DNA of 7,711 nt from Syntrophobacterales bacterium (lineage in GTDB: Bacteria > Desulfobacterota > Syntrophorhabdia > Syntrophorhabdales > WCHB1-27). The notes below the pieces were generated by a model. That model searched no databases, was not told the origin of the DNA, and saw nothing but the letters and a program-made list of their open reading frames with translations. Positions 1 to 6,462 of the stretch are shown here, in pieces. The stretch spans positions 1 through 7,711 of the forward strand of contig JADGQN010000226.1 of NCBI GenBank assembly GCA_017881765.1. The letters are read 5' to 3'. A program made the position numbers and the translations under genes. Numbering within the stretch: the stretch's first letter is position 1; the number at the start of each line of letters is the position of its first letter.

Positions 1-1
1 A

Positions 2-1918
2 GCAGCCTTCAGGAGGGCCGGCGCCGTGAGGGTCGGGGAAATTGCGGAACTCTTCGATGCTGCCGAGGTTCTCGATTCGAAGAGATTGCCGGCCGGTCCG
101 AGACTCGCTATAGTAACATCCGCCGGCGGACCTGGCGTGATGGCCACCGACGCCCTTATGCACCTGGGCGGGGAACTGGCGGAACTCTCTGACGAGAGCA
201 TGAAGCAACTCAACGCATTGTTGCCGCCTTACTGGAGCAAGGCCAATCCTGTCGACCTGCTTGGAGACGCAACCGTCGACCGGTTCGCGAAGGCGCTCGC
301 CATATGCCTTGGTGACCCCAAGGTGGACGGAGTGCTCGTCATTTACGTGCCCATGGACTCCGCCCCTTCAACCCAGGCTGCGCAAGCTGTGGCCGATTGT
401 GCAAAAAACGCCTGGAAACCTGTCATCGCAACGTGGATGGGGGCAGTAGACGTGGAAGAAGGGAGGCGCATTTTTGTTGAGAATAGCATCCCTCACTACG
501 ACACCCCGGAGGAGGCGGTCAGAACTTATGTGAATATGTGCAGGTATAAGAGGCATCTCGACCAGCTCTATGAGACCCCTGCCGAGTTGCCGGCGCACAA
601 AGCGCCCTCGAAAGATCACCTGAAAGAGCTTCTCAGGATGGCGCTCAAAGAAGGACGAACGCTTCTCAACGAGGAAGAGTCCAAGAATTTTATTATGACT
701 TACGGCATCCCGGTTGTGATTGCGCAGGTCGCTGAAGATCCTGAAGCGGCGGTGAGCATAGCGGAAAAGGTGGGCTATCCGGTCGTTATCAAGGTCGTCT
801 CGCCTGACATCTCCCACAAAAGCGATGTGGGTGGCGTCATCATGGGGATCGATTCGAGCGCAGCCCTGAAGGAAGCCTATGAGAAGTTGCTGCAGCTGGT
901 GAAGGAACGTGCCCCCGCGGCGGCCATAACGGGCGTAGCTGTGGAAAAGATGTTCACGGATATCGATTATGAGCTCATTCTCGGGACCAAGAAGGATAAG
1001 GATTTTGGTTCGGTCATCCTTTTCGGGATGGGAGGGACAACGGCGGAGTTCATCAAAGATTTTTCGATCGGACTCCCGCCGCTGAACCGGACATTGGCAA
1101 AGATGTTGATGCAGGACACCAAGGTATACAAAATGCTCCAGGGCTTTCGGGGCAAACCGCCGGCTGATTTTGAAGGGCTCGAGGAGGTCCTTGTCAATTT
1201 TTCGAACCTTATCGTTGACTTTCCCGAAATAGCCGAAATCGACATAAATCCTCTTGCCATAGCGAACGGCAAAGCCTTAGCCCTTGACGCACGAATCGTT
1301 ATTGACAAGGATTATGACGCTACCGGCCGATCGGCCTATCCGCATCTGATAATCACTCCCTACCCGACGAAGTACATTACGCCCTGGAAACTGTCTGATG
1401 GCACCGAAGTGGTTCTGAGGCCCATACGGCCCGAAGACGAGCCCGCGGAGCACGAGATGCTCTCTTCGTTGTCTCAAGAAACAGCGAGGACCAGGTTCTT
1501 CTCCGTTTTCAAAGATATATCTCATGAATGGCTTATCCTTTTCTGCAATATCGACTACGACCGGCACATGGCGATAGTTGCGGAGATGGAGGAAAATGGA
1601 AAGAAAAGCATGATAGGGGTCGCACGACTTATTATGAACCAGGACCTGACGTCCGGCGAACTGGCCGTTCTCGTGCAGGATAGGTTTCAGGGGAAACACC
1701 TTGGGTCCAAATTCGTAGAGGTTCTCATCGGGATAGCCCGGGAAAGGGGCCTTGAGGAAGTCCGGGCGGAGGTCCTTACCGAGAATAAGAGTATGCTCAA
1801 CGTCTTCAAGCGGTTGGGGTTTACGACGCAGTGGGTTCCGGGCGGCACGAGCGAAGCCGTATTGAAGCTGAAAGAACAAGCTGATTCCGCGAGCTTCCCG
1901 GCCGCAGCCGGGGCGTAA
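2..1918 (+). CDS. ADP-forming acyl-CoA synthetase / GNAT acetyltransferase fusion (5' partial)
   Basis: The frame is open from the first full codon at position 2, and the GTG at 26 is internal: the residues before it (AAFRRAGAVRVGEI) belong to the conserved family core. The true start lies off the left edge, probably about 250 codons upstream (family length about 900 residues; 638 are visible). In order I see a flavodoxin-like ligase-CoA domain (TSAGGPGVMATDAL, from about nt 115), an ATP-grasp domain (about nt 620-1310, with ISHKSDVGG near 809-835 and GMGGTTAEF near 1025-1051), and a GNAT domain (about nt 1391-1895, ending in the N-x5-FKRLGF motif). The family either makes acyl-CoA with ADP release or acts as a Pat-type protein lysine acetyltransferase. 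The phosphohistidine loop that would separate these roles lies just outside the window. The acetyl-CoA loop reads QGKHLG, with His in place of the usual second Gly. Family assignment is firm; substrate and role are open. Confidence 0.93.
   Translation, partial: AAFRRAGAVRVGEIAELFDAAEVLDSKRLPAGPRLAIVTSAGGPGVMATDALMHLGGELAELSDESMKQLNALLPPYWSKANPVDLLGDATVDRFAKALAICLGDPKVDGVLVIYVPMDSAPSTQAAQAVADCAKNAWKPVIATWMGAVDVEEGRRIFVENSIPHYDTPEEAVRTYVNMCRYKRHLDQLYETPAELPAHKAPSKDHLKELLRMALKEGRTLLNEEESKNFIMTYGIPVVIAQVAEDPEAAVSIAEKVGYPVVIKVVSPDISHKSDVGGVIMGIDSSAALKEAYEKLLQLVKERAPAAAITGVAVEKMFTDIDYELILGTKKDKDFGSVILFGMGGTTAEFIKDFSIGLPPLNRTLAKMLMQDTKVYKMLQGFRGKPPADFEGLEEVLVNFSNLIVDFPEIAEIDINPLAIANGKALALDARIVIDKDYDATGRSAYPHLIITPYPTKYITPWKLSDGTEVVLRPIRPEDEPAEHEMLSSLSQETARTRFFSVFKDISHEWLILFCNIDYDRHMAIVAEMEENGKKSMIGVARLIMNQDLTSGELAVLVQDRFQGKHLGSKFVEVLIGIARERGLEEVRAEVLTENKSMLNVFKRLGFTTQWVPGGTSEAVLKLKEQADSASFPAAAGA
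1897..1912 (+). terminator. GC-rich hairpin at the 3' end of the synthetase gene (weak terminator candidate)
   Basis: CCCGGC (1897-1902) pairs perfectly with GCCGGG (1907-1912) across a four-base loop CGCA, ending three bases before the TAA stop. No T-tract follows (the next bases are AT-mixed), so it is not a canonical intrinsic terminator. It could slow polymerase or protect a 3' end, or simply reflect the Ala/Gly-rich C-terminal codons. Confidence 0.2.
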
Positions 1919-2074
1919 TATATCTTTCGGTTGGTTAAGAGCTGATTCATTTTAAAAAGCGAAAAAGAGGAGTCTGCTTAGCCCCAAGTACGTCACCAGT
2001 TTTATCGGGAGGCAATGAGAAGGCGATTGACGGTATCGGTATCGCGGCAAACTCCGATAGCGAAAGGCTGATCG

Positions 2075-2950
2075 ATGACTGAAATCGGTCACATGAACAA
2101 ACGACAAGATATAAAGCGATTACTCGGTAGGTTTTTCGGCTTCCTGCTGCGGGTGGTGCGCGGTTTCATGCGCAATCAGGGTTTGCTCTTATCCGGCGCG
2201 CTTGCCTATTACACCCTGTTGTCAATTGTGCCTCTGTCAATCCTCGCCCTCATTGTGCTGTCCCATTTTGTAAGAGAGGAGCAATTGTTCCATACGTTGT
2301 CGACCTATACAGGGATGATGATACCGGGCTACGCAGCAATTTTGGCCGAACAGGTACAGGTATTTCTCGGGCATCGTCAGGCGGTCGGTATTATCGGATT
2401 CCTGGCCATGCTGTTTTTCAGCTCCATGGCCTTTGGGGTGCTTCAAAGTGCGATGGGGGTCATCTTTATGCACCGCGTCAGGATACAACGCCGCAATTTT
2501 TTCATTTCCGCTGTTATTCCTTATCTGTATATCCTTTCAATCGGCCTGGGTATAGTGCTGGTCTCGTTTATTACGGGAGCGTTGGAGACACTTGAAAAAA
2601 GGCAACTGATACTATTTGGATGGGGTGTAAGTCTTGAGGTTACGTCCAGAATCGCACTGTACATACTGGGGATAACCAGTGAGGTGGTTCTGCTCGCTTC
2701 CACATACCTGCTTATGCCGGCGGTGCGTACCACGTTTCGTCACGCACTGATCGGGGGCGTAACCGCAACTATTTTATGGGAGATCACCCGCCACGTGCTG
2801 GTCTGGTATTACTCCACCCTGTCGATGGTAAACGTAATTTACGGTTCCTTCGCGACGGCAGTCGTGGCCCTTCTCATTACGGAGGTTGCCGCATTAATCC
2901 TGTTGTTAGGTGCTCAGGTTATTGCGGAACTTGAGCACAAAAATCAATAA
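2075..2950 (+). CDS. YihY/BrkB-family inner membrane protein
   Basis: This 291-residue protein has six predicted membrane helices, at about residues 37-65, 104-131, 143-170, 192-215, 223-246 and 256-284. The spacing and the conserved stretches (SGALAYYTLLSIVPL in helix 1, YGSFAT before helix 6, LLLGAQV near the end) are those of the YihY/BrkB family. Members were long mislabelled ribonuclease BN; the molecular function remains unsettled, with transport or envelope roles proposed. The ATG at 2075 is chosen because GAAAGG (2062-2067) lies seven bases upstream; a second in-frame ATG at 2093 lacks a comparable site. The 156-base gap before it has no convincing promoter, so read-through from the synthetase gene is possible. 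The N-terminal 35 residues are basic and probably cytoplasmic. Family assignment is confident; a specific function is not. Confidence 0.92.
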   Translation: MTEIGHMNKRQDIKRLLGRFFGFLLRVVRGFMRNQGLLLSGALAYYTLLSIVPLSILALIVLSHFVREEQLFHTLSTYTGMMIPGYAAILAEQVQVFLGHRQAVGIIGFLAMLFFSSMAFGVLQSAMGVIFMHRVRIQRRNFFISAVIPYLYILSIGLGIVLVSFITGALETLEKRQLILFGWGVSLEVTSRIALYILGITSEVVLLASTYLLMPAVRTTFRHALIGGVTATILWEITRHVLVWYYSTLSMVNVIYGSFATAVVALLITEVAALILLLGAQVIAELEHKNQ

Positions 2951-3018
2951 TTGGCCGATAAGAAAAAGCTATTTCCGGTTCATATCCCCGTGGTAAAAAA
3001 GACCACAGACAGGTGTGC

Positions 3019-3061
3019 GGAAGTACTACGAAATAATTGTTGCTTCTGCGGTAGACATGAG
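3019..3061 (+). repeat. Core of a dispersed direct repeat, copy 1
   Basis: This is the best conserved part of the 2984/6261 pair: 37 of 43 positions match 6296-6338, including an identical 11-base run GGAAGTACTAC. The two copies are in the same orientation and about 3.28 kb apart, flanking the small membrane protein, CsbD and PBP genes. Confidence 0.6.
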
Positions 3062-3091
3062 AGTCTGTCTGCCGTATTATTAATGCAGAAG
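3043..3091 (+). repeat. Nested inverted repeat
   Basis: CTTCTGC (3043-3049) is complementary to GCAGAAG (3085-3091). Inside it, GGTAGACA (3050-3057) pairs with TGTCTGCC (3066-3073), with one T-G wobble and an eight-base loop. The 11 bases 3074-3084 are left as a bulge on the right side. The structure overlaps the second half of the relic and ends about 85 bases upstream of the sigma-54-like promoter at 3177. It could be an RNA hairpin, a dimeric regulator site or chance; there is no T-run to make it a terminator. Confidence 0.4.
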
Positions 3092-3176
3092 TAAAAAGAC
3101 TGCGTTTACGATTGAACGCTTTCATTTACGGTTTTCTTGTACATCAATCTTCGGTTCCAATTTTTGTAGTAAGCCG

Positions 3177-3192
3177 GGGCACCCTCCCTGCT
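3177..3192 (+). promoter_or_regulatory. Sigma-54 (RpoN) type promoter candidate
   Basis: The sequence GGGCACCCTCCCTGCT fits the -24/-12 consensus TGGCAC-N5-TTGCW. The invariant GG (3178-3179) and GC (3190-3191) are exactly ten bases apart, with CAC and T-GC-T also matching. A start point about 12 bases past the GC would be near 3203, just ahead of the ribosome site GGAGG (3208-3212) of the small membrane protein gene, giving a leader of about 16 bases. Mismatches are the first base and the T before TGC. Confidence 0.45.
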
Positions 3193-3218
3193 GGTTGTCC
3201 CGCGAATGGAGGTGCAAG

Positions 3219-3437
3219 ATGACGAATAAAATGAGACTTATCTTTGTTATCGCAGCCACTATTTCCACTTTCTTCTGTGTGCTGATGAGTACGCAGTTTG
3301 CCCTTGATATTGCTGACCAGACACTTTCAGCAGTTGCGCATGTACTCGGCCTGCATGAGGCGCCTGCGCTTTCTGCTCTGGCGCTATTGGTAATTCCTGG
3401 TCTGTATCTTGCCTTCAGGCAGCGAAGACATTCCTAG
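3219..3437 (+). CDS. Small two-helix membrane protein of unknown function
   Basis: This encodes 72 residues. The start at ATG 3219 is set by GGAGG (3208-3212) with a six-base spacer; an in-frame TTG at 3195 has no such site. Two hydrophobic helices are visible, at about residues 6-24 and 49-66, separated by a mildly polar segment. Positive charge at both ends (NKMR at the start, RQRR at the end) predicts both termini in the cytoplasm and a short periplasmic loop. I do not recognise a family. It sits behind a sigma-54-type promoter candidate and 112 bases before the CsbD gene, with no terminator between, so the two may be co-transcribed. A role as a small stress-induced membrane protein is only inference from that setting. 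Coding status is well supported by the ribosome site and the membrane topology. Confidence 0.75.
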   Translation: MTNKMRLIFVIAATISTFFCVLMSTQFALDIADQTLSAVAHVLGLHEAPALSALALLVIPGLYLAFRQRRHS

Positions 3438-3549
3438 CTTAGACTGAGTATTGATCAGTTGGAAGAGAGAGCTCAGACAGCACTTTGATTACGGAGTTAA
3501 CTGCAACAACATACCAGCAGTCAAATCGAAACCCTAAAGGAGGAATACC

Positions 3550-3735
3550 ATGAAATCGAGCATTAGGGACAAGGCGGAAGGAACGTTTCACGAAGTGAAG
3601 GGTAAGGTCAAGGAGGTCGCCGGGAAAATCACCGATAGTCCCAAGCTGGAGACCAAAGGCAAAGCCGAAAAGATAGCCGGCAAAGTGCAGGAAAAGGTCG
3701 GTCAGGTCAAGGAGGTTTTGGGGAGGAAGTACTGA
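3550..3735 (+). CDS. CsbD-family stress-associated protein
   Basis: This is a 61-residue, lysine- and glutamate-rich protein made of two similar helical segments, GTFHEVKGKVKEVAGK (11-26) and KGKAEKIAGKVQEKVG (37-52). That G-K-x-K-E-x-A-G-K pattern and the length are typical of the CsbD family, small hydrophilic proteins induced by general or envelope stress in many bacteria and of unknown biochemical function. The start is certain: AAAGGAGG (3536-3543) stands six bases before the ATG. It has no signal peptide or membrane segment and is probably cytoplasmic. It follows the small membrane protein gene and precedes the PBP gene by 82 bases. The strong ribosome site suggests high expression. Family assignment is firm. 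Confidence 0.92.
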   Translation: MKSSIRDKAEGTFHEVKGKVKEVAGKITDSPKLETKGKAEKIAGKVQEKVGQVKEVLGRKY

Positions 3736-3765
3736 GAGCGGCGTACCATGCACCGGCGTGTCCTT

Positions 3766-3781
3766 GGGCCCGTCGGCTGCG
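3766..3781 (+). promoter_or_regulatory. Weaker sigma-54 type promoter candidate before the PBP gene
   Basis: GGGCCCGTCGGCTGCG has GG (3767-3768) and GC (3779-3780) ten bases apart, with C, CG and TGC matches to TGGCACG-N4-TTGCW. A start near 3792 would leave about 26 bases to the ATG at 3818. The local sequence is GC-rich, so a chance match is likelier than for the site at 3177. Confidence 0.25.
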
Positions 3782-3817
3782 GTTGCGTGATACACCACAA
3801 GCAGGACTCCGAAAGGC

Positions 3818-6091
3818 ATGGGATCGGGTACCTTGTTACAAAATGGACTCAGGTGTACGCGGGTGGGCATTCCAGGGGCTGCCCGGAAAATTCGTAGTAT
3901 CCGCCCGGTCAGACTGGGTTGGAAGAGGGTTATCGTTTACCTGCTTGTTTGCGCAACAGTCATCACGGGCGCTCTTCTTGCAGTTGGATTCCATCACATC
4001 TATTTTGACCAAGCCAACCTGCCTGACATAGGACCATTCGCCCGCTTTGAGTTTCCTACGATCGGCCACATTTACGATGCCAACGACCAGCCGCTCGTTG
4101 AGGTAGCAAGGCAGTACCGGCGGATCACCAAGTATGAGGACATCCCGCCCATTGTTCGTGATGCGATTCTCGCCGCCGAGGACAAGAACTTCTTCTCACA
4201 TAGCGGGGTTGACTATTCTATCATTCCTCGCGTGCTGGGCAAAGTCAGGATTGGAGCTCTGGTGGCACGTCTCGTAGGGCTGGGAGGACAAGACGAGGTC
4301 AATGGTCCGGCGATTTTCCCACAAGGAGGATCGACGATCACCCAACAGCTCGTACGCGGTCATTTTCTCAAAGACCTCACGGGTTTTCAAAATCTCACGG
4401 CTCAAGAAAACAGCAACCAGCTCCGACAGGGCGTACTTTTGCCCCGCGCACTGTCTTGCATGATCGGCGCGAGGAGCGCCCTCATGCTGGTTCGGAAGCT
4501 CGAGGAGATTCGGCTATCGTTGTGGGTCGAAAGGCAGATGCAGGAACATTTCGGTTCGAAACGCCGCGCTAAGGAAGAAATTCTGGCCCGATACGCAAGC
4601 TTCATTCACATGGGAAACAGTCAATACGGGTTTGCGGCCGCAGCAGAATACTATTTTAACCGGCCTCTCGCCACCTTAACCGTATATGATGCCGACAAGG
4701 CAGCGGTGCTGGCAGGCATCGCAAAGTCGCCGCGATACTACGCGCCCAGCGCGAAGGAAACCGGGAGAGTCTTGCGCCGCAGAGACCACACGCTGGGGCT
4801 TATGGCGAAGAACGGTTTTATTTCTCGGGACAAGTTGAGGGAAGCCGAGCAGCGCCCGATCCCGGTGGTCGCGCAACACAAGGACAAGGCGCTCCAGGCG
4901 GCCGCGGTCGTTGAAAATGTCTTCGAGGAACTGAAAGGCCGCCACGCAGACTTCGGTCCTGAGGACCTCCGTGATGGACGTATCCAGGTTTACTCGACGG
5001 TAGACACCCGGGTGCAGCAGATTGTGAACGAGGCGCTGGAGCACGGCCTCCAGCTTTATGAGAAGCGACACCCGGGCGCCAAAGGTCTAATCCAGGGCTC
5101 TGTCGTCGCGCTGAGGAACCGAGATGCAGGCATCCTCGCCGAGACGGGTGGTCGTCAGTTCTACGAAGGCCGCTTCACCGCATACAGCGACTTTAACCGC
5201 GTCACAAAATCCCTGCGACAGCCTGGGTCCACAATGAAACCCATTGTCTATCTTGCTGCTTTTCAACAGGGAGCATTTGATCTTGACACCATGGTTCCCG
5301 ACCAGCCCATCAGCGTTCCCGATGGAGGGAAGCAGACCACGAAATGGATCTCAAACTCCGATGGTCAATTCAAGGGCATGATCCCCCTCCGGAAGGCGCT
5401 GGCTGAATCCAGAAACGCCGTCGCGATTTGGATCACAGAGCAGATTGGGATTGACAGAGTCCTGCAGATGTCGCGGAGTCTGGGGGTTCAGACGCCGTTG
5501 CAGCCATACGCAACGACAGCGTTGGGCGCGTCTGAAGTGAAGTTACTGGAACTGGCCAATGCGTACCGCACTATGGCATCGGGCATCATCGCCCAGCCGT
5601 ATGTGATCCGGAAGATCGTCCGCGATTCGGACCAGGTGGCGGCTCATATCGAACACGGCGGGCCTCCGGTCTATGTCGACGACGACGCGCTCTCGCTCAT
5701 TCAGGAAGGCCTGCGCGGTGTCGTGCGCATTCCCACAGGCACGGCTCATGCGCTCGACTCCCGTGGGTTCCCGATCGCCGTTATGGGAAAGACAGGGACA
5801 ACAAATGAGTTCAGGGATGCACTGTTTGTAGGCTCGACCTACGGGCCCGAAGGAATCACTGTCGCCGTCCGGATAGGCTTTGACGATAATCGTTCCCTCG
5901 GACCAAAAGAATCCGGCGGCAAGGTCGCGCTTCCGGTGTTCAGAGAAATCATGCTCGGAGTCTACCGTGAAAAGATAGTAGGCCCCGTGCCGGAGTTCCC
6001 GGCTCAAATGGAACAGAGCATCAACGCTTACCTGAAAGGTGACTCGGTCGCATATGCAGCTGACATAACAAAAAGAGCTTCTCCCCAATAA
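3818..6091 (+). CDS. Class A penicillin-binding protein (bifunctional transglycosylase/transpeptidase)
   Basis: This 757-residue protein polymerises and cross-links peptidoglycan from lipid II on the periplasmic face. After a basic N-terminus it has one membrane anchor (about 38-57). The GT51 transglycosylase domain shows its hallmarks: E121-D122 with FFSH in motif 1, GGSTITQQL (170-178), and R226-K227-L-E-E230. The transpeptidase domain has the acylation motif S471-T-M-K474, S531-R-N533 and K658-T-G-T661, so both activities should be intact. About 47 residues lie between QQL and RKLEE, where well-known enzymes such as E. coli PBP1b have about 15, so the glycosyltransferase carries an insertion of roughly 30 residues. 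I recall similar enlarged domains in some environmental PBPs. The start at 3818 is uncertain: AGGA (3803-3806) is 11 bases away, and GTG 3863 is an alternative. There is no clear terminator after it. Confidence 0.94.
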   Translation: MGSGTLLQNGLRCTRVGIPGAARKIRSIRPVRLGWKRVIVYLLVCATVITGALLAVGFHHIYFDQANLPDIGPFARFEFPTIGHIYDANDQPLVEVARQYRRITKYEDIPPIVRDAILAAEDKNFFSHSGVDYSIIPRVLGKVRIGALVARLVGLGGQDEVNGPAIFPQGGSTITQQLVRGHFLKDLTGFQNLTAQENSNQLRQGVLLPRALSCMIGARSALMLVRKLEEIRLSLWVERQMQEHFGSKRRAKEEILARYASFIHMGNSQYGFAAAAEYYFNRPLATLTVYDADKAAVLAGIAKSPRYYAPSAKETGRVLRRRDHTLGLMAKNGFISRDKLREAEQRPIPVVAQHKDKALQAAAVVENVFEELKGRHADFGPEDLRDGRIQVYSTVDTRVQQIVNEALEHGLQLYEKRHPGAKGLIQGSVVALRNRDAGILAETGGRQFYEGRFTAYSDFNRVTKSLRQPGSTMKPIVYLAAFQQGAFDLDTMVPDQPISVPDGGKQTTKWISNSDGQFKGMIPLRKALAESRNAVAIWITEQIGIDRVLQMSRSLGVQTPLQPYATTALGASEVKLLELANAYRTMASGIIAQPYVIRKIVRDSDQVAAHIEHGGPPVYVDDDALSLIQEGLRGVVRIPTGTAHALDSRGFPIAVMGKTGTTNEFRDALFVGSTYGPEGITVAVRIGFDDNRSLGPKESGGKVALPVFREIMLGVYREKIVGPVPEFPAQMEQSINAYLKGDSVAYAADITKRASPQ

Positions 6092-6215
6092 GTTCGAAAT
6101 CCTAATATTGAACTCGGGAAACAAATTCAAAACATAAATCTTCAAATGTTCAAAACGCTTTGGTGATTTGGATTCTTAACATTATTGCTTGGGATTCAGG
6201 ATTGTCCCGCCTTCG
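6092..6215. repeat. AT-rich imperfect palindrome, likely remnant of a MITE-like intergenic element
   Basis: The segment just after the PBP stop is strongly AT-rich and built from short A/T words such as TTCGAAATCC and AAACAAATTC. Its centre folds: CAAATGTTCAAA (6143-6154) opposes TTTGGTGATTTG (6159-6170), nine of twelve pairing around a four-base loop. The outer arms also correspond in part: AATCCTAAT near 6098 against ATTCAGGATT near 6196. I know this word pattern from non-coding palindromic elements common in environmental bacterial genomes, but cannot confirm a family here. It could act as a bidirectional terminator for the PBP gene. Nothing else is evident until the repeat that begins at 6261. 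Confidence 0.45.
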
Positions 6216-6264
6216 TTAAGGATCAGATCGTGCGTGCATCTTGCTCATGTGCTTCTTGTAATCC

Positions 6265-6462
6265 TTGTCCCGAAAAAGACCACACGCTCGCAGATGGAAG
6301 TACTACAAAATATTTGTTGGTTTTGCGGCAGACACGAGTCAGCGCCTGTCGTATCGTACTGTAGATGACTTCCTGGTGCAGATAATAAAGGCTTATGATC
6401 GTGAAAAGGAGAAACCTAATGCAAGCCAGAACGAGGCTCTTACCTCAGGGAGAGAAGTATGA
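6265..6462 (+). CDS. Short reading frame of unknown function carrying copy 2 of the dispersed repeat (doubtful gene)
   Basis: This is an open frame of 65 codons from a TTG at 6265, with no ribosome site ahead of it and an in-frame TAA two codons upstream (6259-6261). The product would be soluble and basic at its start, with a central KYYKIFVGFAADTSQR stretch and a charged tail (YDREKEK). I recognise no domain. Its first 30 codons are the better-preserved counterpart of the sequence at 2984, and its last 44 bases overlap the next gene in another frame. It may be a real small protein, an N-terminally truncated remnant, or a repeat that is open by chance. The strong ribosome site at 6406-6411 inside it serves the next gene, not this one. 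Confidence 0.3.
   Translation: MSRKRPHARRWKYYKIFVGFAADTSQRLSYRTVDDFLVQIIKAYDREKEKPNASQNEALTSGREV
6296..6338 (+). repeat. Core of a dispersed direct repeat, copy 2
   Basis: This segment matches 3019-3061 at 37 of 43 positions and has the same orientation. Here the reading frame across the core stays open, whereas copy 1 is interrupted by stops on either side. Confidence 0.6.

Larger units (their letters stand above)
2984..3112 (+). pseudogene. Decayed copy of the short sequence found again at 6261 (gene relic or non-coding repeat)
   Basis: Aligning 2984-3079 with 6261-6356 without gaps gives about 66 matches in 96 by hand count, rising to 37 of 43 over 3019-3061. Translated in the frame of the downstream copy, this one reads RPQTGVRKYYEIIV against RPHARRWKYYKIFV. 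It has a TAA before that stretch (2994-2996) and another at 3081-3083. Past that point similarity seems to resume after a loss of roughly 20 bases (CAGAAGTAAAAAGAC against CAGATAATAAAGGC), in a shifted frame. No start codon or ribosome site serves it. Most core differences change the amino acid, so it is either a dead paralogue or a repeat that never coded. I do not recognise the family. Confidence 0.45.

Noticed and set aside
1277..1879. 200-codon minus-strand frame over the GNAT domain
   Set aside because: It mirrors conserved GNAT coding sequence and shows no domain of its own.
1931..1958. Possible sigma-70 promoter (TTGGTT, 16 bases, TAAAAA) before the YihY gene
   Set aside because: Only about half of the consensus bases match; too weak to separate from chance in AT-rich sequence.
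2010..2025. GG-N10-GC spacing resembling a sigma-54 promoter before the YihY gene
   Set aside because: The -12 part (AGGCG) departs from TTGCW and the GG falls in a purine run; insufficient support.
2015..2071. 18-codon leader frame before the YihY gene
   Set aside because: Its GGAGG is only two bases from the ATG, and the product has no regulatory codon run.
3438..3549. Small dyads (ACTGA/TCAGT, CTGAG/CTCAG) in the gap before the CsbD gene, considered as operator or terminator
   Set aside because: The stems are only five bases, mutually exclusive, and not followed by a T-run.
3439..3870. Long minus-strand reading frame (143 codons) across the CsbD gene
   Set aside because: It lies opposite a well-supported CsbD gene with a strong ribosome site; its translation shows no recognisable domain and it has no convincing start signal.
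3783..4031. Alternative 82-codon + strand frame overlapping the PBP start
   Set aside because: The PBP frame carries the membrane anchor and catalytic motifs; this one lacks recognisable features and a good ribosome site.
5543..6145. 200-codon minus-strand frame over the end of the PBP gene
   Set aside because: It is antisense to the conserved transpeptidase motifs, and the product resembles no family; an open frame by codon bias of the real gene.
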